DNA of 59,871 nucleotides, from positions 1 to 59,871 of the forward strand of contig ADZZ01000072.1 of the NCBI GenBank assembly GCA_000179315.1, in the 5' to 3' direction. The position numbers and the translations under genes are program-made. This document shows, piece by piece, positions 42,379-51,462 of this stretch. The stretch's first letter is position 1. Every line of letters begins with the position of its first letter. Source of the DNA: a delta proteobacterium NaphS2. GTDB lineage: Bacteria; Desulfobacterota; DSM-4660; Desulfatiglandales; Desulfatiglandaceae. The notes under the pieces are model-generated. The model made no database searches, was not told where the DNA came from, and was given only the letters and a program-made list of their open reading frames with translations.

Positions 42379-42684
42379 ATGAGTGAGATGCCTAAGTTTT
42401 ACCAGAAATTACAGAAAGACTATAAAGATGTCATGCAGGCAGTTGATCAGCTGGGAAAAGCGGTTCAGAATGCCGGACCGCTGGATGCGAAAATGGCGCA
42501 ACTGATCAAACTGGCGGCCGCGGCAACTCAGAAATCCGAAGGCGCCGTACACAGCCACGCAAGGCGTGCCATAGAGGCCGGTGCAAGTCCGGAGGAGGTT
42601 CGCCATGCCGTGATTTTGCTGGTGCCGACAATCGGATACCCCAATGTGGCCGCTGCCCTTTCCTGGGTTCAGGATCTGTTCTAA
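42379..42684 (+). CDS. Carboxymuconolactone decarboxylase-like protein lacking CxxC
   Basis: The 101-residue product has the AhpD/CMD helical fold (MAQLIKLAAAATQKSEGAVH, SHARRAIEAGASPEEVRHAV). In AhpD-type members the sequence before the His is CxxC; here it is SEGAVHSH, so both cysteines are replaced and thiol peroxidase or disulfide reductase chemistry of that type is not expected. The His and the acidic residue remain. GAGGAGG lies about 8 bases upstream. It precedes the sulfur and oxidative-stress genes on the same strand. Confidence 0.85.
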   Translation: MSEMPKFYQKLQKDYKDVMQAVDQLGKAVQNAGPLDAKMAQLIKLAAAATQKSEGAVHSHARRAIEAGASPEEVRHAVILLVPTIGYPNVAAALSWVQDLF

Positions 42685-42777
42685 TCGAGTCGCTGTGGGT
42701 ATGAATATGTTGGAGGGAATCGTTTCGAGAGGCCGAAAGATAAATTACGATCCAAATAATTGAGGAGGAAAGAGTCA

Positions 42778-44430
42778 ATGGGGAAAAGCGTACGACCGTT
42801 GTTAATGACGCTGTCTATAATGCTTTCACTGGTTTTCTTGCTTGGTTTCGGAGCAGTGGGCCAAGCGATTCAGGATTCCGAATCCAAAACGCACAGTCTG
42901 GATGCATCCCGATATTACGTGGTCGATACCTACCCGTTCCCTGGATTCAAGGTGATCCAGATGGAGCTGCCCGTCCTCTCCATATATTCCTATCTGCTGA
43001 TCAGCGAAGGCAAAGCCCTCGTTGTGGATCCCTGCCGGGATATTTCCTTTATTCTGGATGTGGCAAAGAGAGAAGGGGCCAAAATTATAGGGGTTTATTT
43101 GACCCATTCTCATGCGGATTTTGTGGCGGGTCACATGGAACTGGTCAATGCGCTGAAGTGTCCCGTTTACCAAAGCCATAAAAGTGGTGCGGCGTACCCT
43201 TTCAAACCGATTCGGGAAGGAACCGAAATTCAGGTGGGAAAAGCGCTGGTAAAGTTCCTGGAAACCCCGGGTCACACACCCGACGGCATGTGTGCCCTGG
43301 TATATGGGCCGGATAACGCCCATGTACCGGAATTGATGTTTACAGGTGACGTGCTGTTTGTCGGGAGTGTGGGGCGACCGGATCTCATGGGTGGAAGCGC
43401 TTCTGCTGCCTGGCTGGCCTCCGCCTTTTTTGACGCGTGGCAAAACAAGATTTCCAAGCTGGCAGACAGTGTGAAGGTTTTTCCGGCCCATGGCGCCGGT
43501 TCTCTCTGCGGCGCACATCTATCAGACAAACCCTTCAGCACCATTGGGGAGGAGAAGGCCACGAATCCCTATCTGAAGTATCAGAAAAAGGGGGAATTCG
43601 TTGCGGCTCTGATCCAGGATCTTCCGGAAGCACCCCAGTACTTTAAACACAATGCGGCTTTAAACAAGCAGGGGCCCCCGCCGGTCAAATGGAGTGCAGG
43701 TCTGCCACCGGAGGCAGCCCCGGATATGGATTTAACGGATCCTGAAAAGGCCTATGTGGTGGACCTGCGAGATGCGGATGCCTATGCGGCCGGCCATATC
43801 CCAAATTCGGTAAACATCGCCCTCAGGGGGCGGCTGGAAACCTGGGTGGGGACCATGGTGCCCTGGGGATCAAAAATAGTGCTGGTGGGTAGCAAAGAAC
43901 AGTTGAAAGAAGGTTTGCTGCGGCTTCATCGCATTGGTTATACGCCGGAAATTATGTCTCTGAAACAGTGGAAAGAGGCCAAAATGCCCATCACGGTCAG
44001 CCAACCCATAACGCCTTCGGCCCTTCATGCAATGATGCAAAAAGGGGATGCACCGCTTATTGTGGACGTGCGGCTGCCCAACGAGTGGATGGCGTTGAAA
44101 ATCGGTACGGTCCTGAATCTGCCTCTAAACCACCTGTCTGAACAATCTCAAAAACTGGATCCGGCGGCGCCTGTGGTGGTTGTCTGCAATTCCGCCTACC
44201 GGTCCAGCATGGCGGTGGGTGTTCTGGAACGAAAGGGGTTCAAGGCTGTTCGAAATCTTGAGGGCGGGAGCCAGGCCTGGATTGACGCCGGTTTTCCGGT
44301 TTTTGAAGGTGTCAACCCCGGGAGTGAGGTGACGCAGGCGATCCCCAAAGGCAAAACAAAACCAGCGGGTCCAAAGGCGCCTGCCAAGAAAAAATCGAGA
44401 AGACCGCCGGAGATAAATGCCGGTTGTTAA
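42778..44430 (+). CDS. Exported CstB-like persulfide dioxygenase with two rhodanese domains
   Basis: From the ATG at 42778 (GAGGAGG upstream) the product has 550 residues. A signal peptide is clear (LLMTLSIMLSLVFLLGFGAV), so it acts outside the cytoplasm or is membrane-tethered. Next is an ETHE1-type metallo-beta-lactamase domain (THSHADFVAGH, ETPGHTPD, MFTGDVLFVGSVGRPD, FPAHGAGS) that oxidises persulfide with O2. Rhodanese 1 (VVDLRDADAYAAGHIPNSVN) lacks a catalytic Cys (KIVLVGSKEQ). Rhodanese 2 has one in VVVCNSAYRSSMAV. This order matches CstB of Staphylococcus, which is cytoplasmic. The C-terminus is Lys/Pro/Ala-rich. Rubrerythrin and Tpx follow. Confidence 0.85.
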   Translation: MGKSVRPLLMTLSIMLSLVFLLGFGAVGQAIQDSESKTHSLDASRYYVVDTYPFPGFKVIQMELPVLSIYSYLLISEGKALVVDPCRDISFILDVAKREGAKIIGVYLTHSHADFVAGHMELVNALKCPVYQSHKSGAAYPFKPIREGTEIQVGKALVKFLETPGHTPDGMCALVYGPDNAHVPELMFTGDVLFVGSVGRPDLMGGSASAAWLASAFFDAWQNKISKLADSVKVFPAHGAGSLCGAHLSDKPFSTIGEEKATNPYLKYQKKGEFVAALIQDLPEAPQYFKHNAALNKQGPPPVKWSAGLPPEAAPDMDLTDPEKAYVVDLRDADAYAAGHIPNSVNIALRGRLETWVGTMVPWGSKIVLVGSKEQLKEGLLRLHRIGYTPEIMSLKQWKEAKMPITVSQPITPSALHAMMQKGDAPLIVDVRLPNEWMALKIGTVLNLPLNHLSEQSQKLDPAAPVVVVCNSAYRSSMAVGVLERKGFKAVRNLEGGSQAWIDAGFPVFEGVNPGSEVTQAIPKGKTKPAGPKAPAKKKSRRPPEINAGC

Positions 44431-44496
44431 AGATTTAAAAGGACTAAATTTTGAAAGGGTTATAATTTATTTCAACAGATGAAAGGAGATATTATC

Positions 44497-44994
44497 ATGA
44501 GCAAAACGGAAGACAACCTTTGGGAAGCGTTCGCAGGTGAATCACAAGCCAACCGGAAATACCTCGCTTTTGCAAAAAAGGCCGACAATGAAGGCTATCC
44601 TCAAGCAGCGAAGCTTTTTCGCGCGGCCGCTGAGGCCGAGACGGTTCATGCCCATGCGCATTTGAGAACGCTTAATGGCGTGAAGTCCACTGCTGAAAAC
44701 CTCCAATCCGCCATTGACGGTGAAACACACGAGTTCAAGGAAATGTATCCGGCGATGATTGCGGAAGCACAAGAAGAGGGGCATAAAGCAGCCGAGCGGT
44801 CCTTTTCCTTTGCAAATGACGTGGAAAAAATACATGCTGGGCTTTACAAAAAGGCACTGGATAGTCTGGAAAATCCTAAAGATGTGGATTGCTATTATGT
44901 GTGCTCCGTGTGCGGTTATACCTGTGAAAACGAGGCGCCGGACAAATGTCCCGTGTGTGGCGCATTGGCAAAAGCTTTTAATAGAGTTGATTGA
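44497..44994 (+). CDS. Rubrerythrin
   Basis: From the ATG at 44497 (AAAGGAGA upstream) the product has 165 residues. The ferritin-like diiron domain supplies ligands in NLWEAFAGESQANRKYLAFA, AEAETVHAHAHLRTL and EGHKAAERSFSFANDVEKIH. The C-terminal rubredoxin domain has CSVCGY and CPVCGA. Rubrerythrin reduces hydrogen peroxide to water in anaerobes using electrons from rubredoxin or NADH-linked reductases. It sits between the CstB-like gene and thiol peroxidase, a peroxide and oxygen defence group. Confidence 0.95.
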   Translation: MSKTEDNLWEAFAGESQANRKYLAFAKKADNEGYPQAAKLFRAAAEAETVHAHAHLRTLNGVKSTAENLQSAIDGETHEFKEMYPAMIAEAQEEGHKAAERSFSFANDVEKIHAGLYKKALDSLENPKDVDCYYVCSVCGYTCENEAPDKCPVCGALAKAFNRVD

Positions 44995-45021
44995 TGATCC
45001 CGAAAAATGGAGGAATCTAAC

Positions 45022-45564
45022 ATGGCGGTCCTGACAAACGAAAAAGGATTGGAGGAGCGCACCGGAAAAATTACCATGAAAGGCAATCCGCTCACATTGC
45101 TGGGCCCGGAACTCAAAATTGGTGATGAGGCTCCCGATGTTTCATTGGCCGACAACGATCTTGCGCCTGTTCAACTATCTTCTTACAGGGGGAAGGTATG
45201 CATCATTTCTGCGGTTCCGTCATTGGATACGCCGGTGTGTGATATGGAAACACGGAGGTTTAATGAAGAGGCGGGGGCACTGGGAGACGATGTGGTCGTC
45301 ATTACGGTGAGCATGGACCTCCCGTTTGCGCAAAAGAGATGGTGCGGGGCAGCAGGGGTCGACAAGGTGATCACCCTTTCCGATTATGGCGACATGGCTT
45401 TCGGACGCGCTTACGGTGTGCTTATAAAAGAGTTGAAATTGCTGGCAAGAGCTGTTTTTGTGATCGACCGCCAGGGAATGATTCAATACATACAACTGGT
45501 GAAAGAAGTGGCGGAAGAGCCTGACTACCAGGAGATTCTGGATGCGGTCGGCAAGTTGACCTGA
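45022..45564 (+). CDS. tpx: Thiol peroxidase
   Basis: Tpx is a 2-Cys peroxiredoxin that reduces hydrogen and alkyl peroxides with thioredoxin. The 180-residue product (ATG at 45022, GGAGG upstream) has the peroxidatic Cys in VPSLDTPVCDMETRRFNEEA and the resolving Cys in KRWCGAAGVDKV, at the spacing typical of Tpx. The N-terminal MKGNPLTLLGPELKIGDEAP is also characteristic. It follows rubrerythrin by 27 bases and converges on the giant gene. Confidence 0.95.
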   Translation: MAVLTNEKGLEERTGKITMKGNPLTLLGPELKIGDEAPDVSLADNDLAPVQLSSYRGKVCIISAVPSLDTPVCDMETRRFNEEAGALGDDVVVITVSMDLPFAQKRWCGAAGVDKVITLSDYGDMAFGRAYGVLIKELKLLARAVFVIDRQGMIQYIQLVKEVAEEPDYQEILDAVGKLT

Positions 45565-45595
45565 CAAGTAGAACCGTTGTGGAAATCAGGTGTGG

Positions 45596-48500
45596 TCAGT
45601 GTATGTTGGGGGGCGGCTTTTCAACATTTGAAGTGGATATTCTCTCGTTTGTGTTGTCAAATTTTTGTGCAACCTCAAATTCATACTCTGTTCCGAAGAA
45701 CCGGCGATTTCCTTTGAGGAACCATTTGGTGCTGTCCCAGTATCTTTTGAGCTCCTGAACATTGGTTATCTTATCCAGGATGCTCTCAATTTCAGAGGAT
45801 TTTTTTCGTTTTAATGTGTTTTTACGCATTTCGTAAAGGTCGTTTAAGCGGTGCTCCTGTTCAGGGGAAAAACCGATATCCCTGGATTTTTCAAGGAGGT
45901 TGTTGAACAAATTGTAAAGGTCCTCAAAGTCTTTGACCGAATCCATCCGGCTCTGGGTTCGGTCGAGGATCAGATCGGTAATTTCCACCATTCTCTTTTC
46001 AAAAGCCTTTTCAAGAAGGATTTCATAATCCTCCGTGAAAAAAGGGTAGTTTCTCAAGGCGCTCAGGCTGTAGTGAAAATAGATTTTGAGCTGTTCCAGA
46101 TCGTTTATGGAGGACATATGATCAATTTTCCGGGTGATGTTTACTCGGTTTTGGAATACAATCGACAGAACATTGGGATGTTTTTCCTTTTTCAGCAAGA
46201 TTCCGGTGTTGCCGCTGAAAAGATGGTCCAGTTGGGAGTCATCTTCCCAGAGTTCCAGTGACGGAATGCCATTTAAGCAATCATTGATCGCCTCGTAACG
46301 TTGTTCTACGGTTTTACCCATTTGCATGAAATTGAGGCATATGGGATTCTCATTGGACCTTATCTTTCGGGTGCCCGCAAGTCCGATCAGTAACAGCTTG
46401 AGCTGGTTTTTGTAACTCAGATACCCGCTGACCTTCTCATAACCGTATATCCGGACCTTGTCGTTGACCAGCTCCTCGAGCATGAAATGACGCATGCTCT
46501 CCTGCATGGATTGAAGGGTTTTGTAGATGCGAAAGGCTTCATAGACCTCTTTTTCAAAGGTTGCAAAACCCACGCTGTGAAACTTTCTCTTTTTGTGAAT
46601 ATATTTAAGGGGCACCTTCATCATGAGCCTGGCCAGGTCTCGGAACTCGACATATCGAATGCCGCGAAGCCTGAAGATCCTTTCCGTAGCCAGAATCATT
46701 CTTCCGGCTCGAACTTGTTTGGCTTTTTCAAGGGAGCTCCACTCGCCGGACACCAGATAGTCAGAAGGTGTAACGCCTTTGGGCAACCCTTTCTGCCGGT
46801 ATTTTTCAATGGCATAAAAAAAACTCCCCCGTTTCATGACGGCGCGTTCGAGCTGTCTGTCAAGGGTCGTTTTTTCAGCAATGATGCCGTGACAAACGGC
46901 ACGGGTTTTAAAGATCCAACGGGCGAGGTCTTCCAACATCAGATCCTCTTTGATGGCGCTCAGCGTAATAAACGTTACGATGAAGAAGGCATCGAAGAGA
47001 TTCTTGTCCCGCCTTTTAAGAACGGACGACAATGTGGCAAAAGAAACTTCCCCATTGATGATATGGTGAATCAAATCATGGTTGTCCACCAGGAAAATGA
47101 GGTAATCCGTGCTGGCGCCATTGAGTCCGTATTTTTTCCCGATCTCTTCTTTCTCGATTATATATGCCCCGGAACCGGCAGGATCCGCGGGATTGATTTC
47201 TTTTCCGTACTTCCTTCTCAGCCCCGGAATTCTTCCCACATCCTGAAATACAAATGAGCAGGTCATGGCCTTAAATAGGTCCTCTTCCCTTCTGAGTCTC
47301 TCAACGATTTTTTCCAGCTCTTCCACTTGTCGCTGGCTGACACCCATGATGCCGGTGGCCATGGGGCCGAATTCCTTTCGGGCAAGTCGGTGCATGAGCC
47401 TCAAATTTTGAAAATTCTGTTTGTCGTGGCGTACCAGCGCTTGAAATTTCCGGGTTGCAGCCAGAATATAATCCGTTATGGGAGAATTGAGATGAAGGTT
47501 GGCGGAAAGGTCGACGTTCTCAAGGGCGGCGAATTCCGGGAGCAGAAAGTTGAGAAAGGCAGGGGCGTGCCGGCGAAGATAATAAAGGTCGGAGTGAAGA
47601 TACGCCGCTTGGAACATGACTTTGATAAAACGCCGCCAAAGGGTTTGCCGTATTTTCCCGGTGCCTTCGAACCATCTTCGCTGTCGTGCAGGGATTTTGA
47701 GGTTCCTGAGCGTATCTTTTGCGGCCCTGAGCTGACTCTGGTAAAACATTTCCAGATCGGAAAACACCAGCTCCAGTTTGCCAATGTCTTCAGCGGAAAT
47801 TTCGCTGATGGAAAGGTCTGCAATTTTGTGAGAAAGAATTTCGGCTTCCTTGAGGCTTTTGTCAAGGTCCCTGTAAGCAATTTTCAGCGTTCTATCCTGA
47901 GAAGACATCTTGAGCTGAAATCCCGTACCCATGATAAATGAGGGGCGGTCTTGCGTCAGCTGTTCTTTGAAGTGTTCCAGGAGGTCAAGATTCAGATGTC
48001 TGAGGCTGATGGTTGATGCCTCTTTCTGAACTTTTTGAATCCGTTTGTCCATTTCGGCATATTTAACGTCCGCCAGAATGGGATTGAAATTAACCGATTC
48101 CCCACGGGCCAGGTTCACTGTAATCCATAGCAGCACAAATACATTGAGACTGCTGTCCATCCTTCCGAACAGATGACTGGTTCCGTGAAATTCCAGCTCC
48201 AGAAACTTTCTGTAAAAGGCTGGCAGGTAGAGGGGATCATGTTTAAGGTGTTTTGCTTCAAATGTTTCGATGATGTTGACAAGGTGAATAACCTCTTCTA
48301 TTTTAGCCATCTTTCGGTCGTCATAATCGGCCAGCGCCTCTTTTTCCATGGAACCTTTTTGACGTAATTCCGGCCAGTTTTCCAGAAACTCGAAATGCCC
48401 CATCATGGTCAAAATCTTTTTGATAATCCGATTGCGGATGCCACCCATGGCGATGGTCTTTTCATCCAGGAGTTGTGCCCAATCCAGTTCCTGGTTGACC

Positions 48501-50356
48501 ACCACGCGGACGGTGGACTCGTATAATTCAAAGAGCAAGGCAAGTTGCTCTTTGGAGAATTGGCGCCCTCCGGCAGCGCTTGTTTCGGCGACGGTCATTA
48601 AACGGCAATACCGGAGCATATTGAGAGCCTTTTGCGGATCGTAGGTGCTCGCCATATCAGAGACAGGTTTGAGTGATCTTTCGGACATTTTGCCGCTTAT
48701 GATCCGTCCAAATGTTGTATGCCCCAGGGTAATGAGAATCATTTCTTTCAGCTCATCATGCGAAAATCCAAAACACGTAAGCGCTTCAAGATTGGACAGT
48801 AATCGGGTTTCCGGCCCCTCAATTTTGTCCGGGTTCAGATAAACGGCTATTTTTTCCAACCGTTTGATATTGTTTGTGAGTCTGATGATATGACCGAGCG
48901 CTTCGAACCTTCTGTTTTTGTTTTCCAAGGGTTGCCGTAAGCGATCCATGAAAACTCGTGGGAGGGAACCATAATTTCCCAGCTTAAAATTATGAACGAC
49001 CCTGAGGGTTCGAAGAACGAACTCCAGTGAATTCCGGTAATCGGCCACAAGATCAAATGTACAGCCGGCCAGCCTGGATGCAACCACATCCTTTTTTATT
49101 TCCCTGACGGCATCTTCAAGTGGCTTCTTTTGACCAAGGAAAATCAGCATATTCCCGGGATTATACCCTTTGCAGGAAAACCTTCTCTTCCAGTCATTTT
49201 TGACACGGTCGGGGACCAATGGTTTAAAAATGATTTCATCAAAAAATATGGAACAAAGCCAGGACCAGTTTTTCTGCTGATTGGCAAGAAAAGGCGAGCC
49301 GGCTAAATCATAGCGGAGATAGGGAAGGGCATTGATCTCTTCCACCGAGAGATCAGCGGGGGACTTGCCGTCGAGCAACGCGCTGAACATTTCCTGTTCA
49401 AAATAAAGGCCACTCAAATATTTCTGAAGATCAAAGATATTGACGCGAACTTTGTGATTCTTGATTTTATACTTCTTTTTGGTTTTAAATATGTGACTGA
49501 AAAGTGCAAATCTCTTTTCTTCCTGTTTCGTCTTGAATGTCAACTCGGCAGTGCGGCTGCCTTTGGTTGAAAGATGATCGGCGATGATAAAAATTTCACC
49601 TTTCCGTTTAAGCAGGTTGCAGATTTTCCACAATATGTAAATGCTGTATTGCTCCAATTTCCGCTTTGAATGCGCCTGCCGGCCCGAAGGTCTGAACCTT
49701 TCCATCATAACCGTCTCAAAAAGATCATTGGTCAGTATGACGATATCCAGCTCCAAATCCTTTGTTCGAAGCTTTTCGAGGGAATCGATGATGTGGAGTC
49801 GATGGTCTCGAAAGAGAAAAGAAAGTTCGTGAAGGATGAGATCGTCCTGATGTGTCAGGATGCCGATGTCACAAGATTCCTTCAGATATTTCTTGGTGTG
49901 AAAATCGACTGTCTTTCCGATTTCTTCAACTTTTGCCTGGATGTGCGCCAGGGAAATGGAAACAAGGTGTACGGGTATCAGATAGTAGGGGTAACCAAGG
50001 CTTGAAAACCGGATCAGCAGGCCCAGCTTTCGGTGTATTTCATTTAGGTCTTTATAATAGGTCCGAACCTCTTCGGGGTTGTCCAAGGCAATACTGTTGA
50101 GCGTTTTGATCTCTTTTGAACTAAGGCGATCATAATCCTCAAAAAAGCCGGTTCCATAGGCATTTCCACCAAATCGGCTCCTGAGTTGTGACGGATGTCT
50201 GAAAGAGGCGTACGTCCCCAAAGGCACGGAATCGGGATCAATACCAAGGTCTTCAAATTGATCAGGATCAATGAATTGAAAAGCATCTTTTTGCCACAGG
50301 GCGTCTTTCAGAAGATGAGTCGCTGAATTCATGACGGTTTCGCTTTCATTCTCCAT
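45596..50356 (-). CDS. Very large protein of unknown function (about 1586 aa)
   Basis: The open frame runs from 50464, but a start at 50356 (MENESETVMNSATHLLKDAL), just past the livM stop, avoids overlap; 50332 is another option. No signal peptide or membrane segment is seen. Around residues 150-320 there is a region of Rossmann-like look (DIVILTNDLFETVMMERF, KGEIFIIADHLSTKG). Around residues 1040-1150 TCSFVFQDVGRIPGLRRKYG, YLIFLVDNHDLIHHIIN and a following helix bundle have the spacing of the HD domain of GlnD/RelA-type proteins, but the metal-binding His-Asp pair is degraded (QDVG). The rest is helical and charged. It closes the Liv operon, suggesting a lipid- or aromatic-linked role, but I do not recognise the family. 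Confidence 0.7.
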   Translation of the reverse strand: MENESETVMNSATHLLKDALWQKDAFQFIDPDQFEDLGIDPDSVPLGTYASFRHPSQLRSRFGGNAYGTGFFEDYDRLSSKEIKTLNSIALDNPEEVRTYYKDLNEIHRKLGLLIRFSSLGYPYYLIPVHLVSISLAHIQAKVEEIGKTVDFHTKKYLKESCDIGILTHQDDLILHELSFLFRDHRLHIIDSLEKLRTKDLELDIVILTNDLFETVMMERFRPSGRQAHSKRKLEQYSIYILWKICNLLKRKGEIFIIADHLSTKGSRTAELTFKTKQEEKRFALFSHIFKTKKKYKIKNHKVRVNIFDLQKYLSGLYFEQEMFSALLDGKSPADLSVEEINALPYLRYDLAGSPFLANQQKNWSWLCSIFFDEIIFKPLVPDRVKNDWKRRFSCKGYNPGNMLIFLGQKKPLEDAVREIKKDVVASRLAGCTFDLVADYRNSLEFVLRTLRVVHNFKLGNYGSLPRVFMDRLRQPLENKNRRFEALGHIIRLTNNIKRLEKIAVYLNPDKIEGPETRLLSNLEALTCFGFSHDELKEMILITLGHTTFGRIISGKMSERSLKPVSDMASTYDPQKALNMLRYCRLMTVAETSAAGGRQFSKEQLALLFELYESTVRVVVNQELDWAQLLDEKTIAMGGIRNRIIKKILTMMGHFEFLENWPELRQKGSMEKEALADYDDRKMAKIEEVIHLVNIIETFEAKHLKHDPLYLPAFYRKFLELEFHGTSHLFGRMDSSLNVFVLLWITVNLARGESVNFNPILADVKYAEMDKRIQKVQKEASTISLRHLNLDLLEHFKEQLTQDRPSFIMGTGFQLKMSSQDRTLKIAYRDLDKSLKEAEILSHKIADLSISEISAEDIGKLELVFSDLEMFYQSQLRAAKDTLRNLKIPARQRRWFEGTGKIRQTLWRRFIKVMFQAAYLHSDLYYLRRHAPAFLNFLLPEFAALENVDLSANLHLNSPITDYILAATRKFQALVRHDKQNFQNLRLMHRLARKEFGPMATGIMGVSQRQVEELEKIVERLRREEDLFKAMTCSFVFQDVGRIPGLRRKYGKEINPADPAGSGAYIIEKEEIGKKYGLNGASTDYLIFLVDNHDLIHHIINGEVSFATLSSVLKRRDKNLFDAFFIVTFITLSAIKEDLMLEDLARWIFKTRAVCHGIIAEKTTLDRQLERAVMKRGSFFYAIEKYRQKGLPKGVTPSDYLVSGEWSSLEKAKQVRAGRMILATERIFRLRGIRYVEFRDLARLMMKVPLKYIHKKRKFHSVGFATFEKEVYEAFRIYKTLQSMQESMRHFMLEELVNDKVRIYGYEKVSGYLSYKNQLKLLLIGLAGTRKIRSNENPICLNFMQMGKTVEQRYEAINDCLNGIPSLELWEDDSQLDHLFSGNTGILLKKEKHPNVLSIVFQNRVNITRKIDHMSSINDLEQLKIYFHYSLSALRNYPFFTEDYEILLEKAFEKRMVEITDLILDRTQSRMDSVKDFEDLYNLFNNLLEKSRDIGFSPEQEHRLNDLYEMRKNTLKRKKSSEIESILDKITNVQELKRYWDSTKWFLKGNRRFFGTEYEFEVAQKFDNTNERISTSNVEKPPPNIH

Positions 50357-50357
50357 G

Positions 50358-51458
50358 TCAGGAAAACGGCCAACGATTAAATCCCTGCTTGATTTTCCGG
50401 TAAAAACTTGCCAGGCCCTCGGGCTTGAAAATGATGAAAAGGACAATAACAAGGCCCAGCACAAATTCGTAAAGGGAGATTATGGCTGGGCCTGCGCCGG
50501 CATGAATGTTTGAATTCATGGAGAATGCCCCCGCAACACCTATAATTTCCTTTAGAAAGACAATGGCCACGGAACCGATGATCGCCCCTGATATGCTGCC
50601 CAATCCGCCGATGATCATAATGGCCAGGAATTCGATGGAGAGCGTGAGATTGAAAAACGTCGGCACAATGGTTTCCACTGCATAAGCGAAAAGTGCGCCG
50701 GCGAGCCCTGCGAGAAAAGAACTGACGGCGAAGGCGAAAAGTTTGTGGCGATATGCATCAATTCCCATTGCGGCCGCCGCACGCTCATTCTGCCGCAAGG
50801 CACGGAAGGCGCGGCCTGTTTTGCTCCTCAAAAGGTTGTCTGACAGCCATATGATGATGAGCAGACAAATGGCGGTAACGTAGAAGAGAGAGAGTTTTGT
50901 TTCGAGGCCCAGATCAACAAGCACTGGTTTTGGCATCACAAACCCTTTTGATCCGCCGGCAAACGATAGCCGATGCACCAGGATGTATTCCACAATAAAC
51001 TGGCCGGCCAGTGTCGCCATGGGCAGAAAAATGGGTTTCAGGCGAAGAGAGGGAATAGCGAAGAGTGCCCCAAAAAGTGTCGCTACGGTCCCGGCGGCGG
51101 GGATCACCAGGAAAAACGGCAGGCTCGCCCATGTGACAAGTGAAGCGGCTGTGTATGCGCCGATACCAAAAAAAGCCCCGTGAGCCAGTGACAGTTGTCC
51201 CGTATACCCGGTCATGATGGTGAGGCCGACGGCGACAATGGCATAGATGCAGACCGCATGAAAAAGATGCAGCATATAATCATTGAGGACAAGTGGAAGC
51301 AGACCAAAAAGGCAGATGACAGTGATGACCATGAAGCGGCGCCCACGTGCCGTCCGGAAACGATTGAACCCCTCCTCATAGCGGGTTTTGAGTCTGCCCG
51401 GGGAATGAAAAGCAGGTGGAAAGGGTTTCAGCTTTTCGGTTTCTTTCATTTGTCGCAT
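50358..51458 (-). CDS. livM: Branched-chain-type ABC transporter permease LivM
   Basis: From the ATG at 51458, 5 bases past the livH stop, the product has 366 residues; the frame opens further at 51515, but that would overlap livH. About nine transmembrane segments are present. The conserved LTIMTGYTGQLSLAHGAFFG block near the N-terminus and ALRQNERAAAAMGIDAYRHK, the EAA-like loop contacting the ATPase, identify LivM. GGLGSISGAIIGSVAIVFLK matches the C-terminal signature. It pairs with LivH to form the translocation pore. Confidence 0.92.
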   Translation of the reverse strand: MRQMKETEKLKPFPPAFHSPGRLKTRYEEGFNRFRTARGRRFMVITVICLFGLLPLVLNDYMLHLFHAVCIYAIVAVGLTIMTGYTGQLSLAHGAFFGIGAYTAASLVTWASLPFFLVIPAAGTVATLFGALFAIPSLRLKPIFLPMATLAGQFIVEYILVHRLSFAGGSKGFVMPKPVLVDLGLETKLSLFYVTAICLLIIIWLSDNLLRSKTGRAFRALRQNERAAAAMGIDAYRHKLFAFAVSSFLAGLAGALFAYAVETIVPTFFNLTLSIEFLAIMIIGGLGSISGAIIGSVAIVFLKEIIGVAGAFSMNSNIHAGAGPAIISLYEFVLGLVIVLFIIFKPEGLASFYRKIKQGFNRWPFS

Positions 51459-51462
51459 GTGA

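Noticed and set aside
45851-47941. Several forward ORFs of 130-256 codons opposite the giant gene
   Set aside because: They are shadows of the reverse-strand frame and lack ribosome binding sites and recognisable domains.
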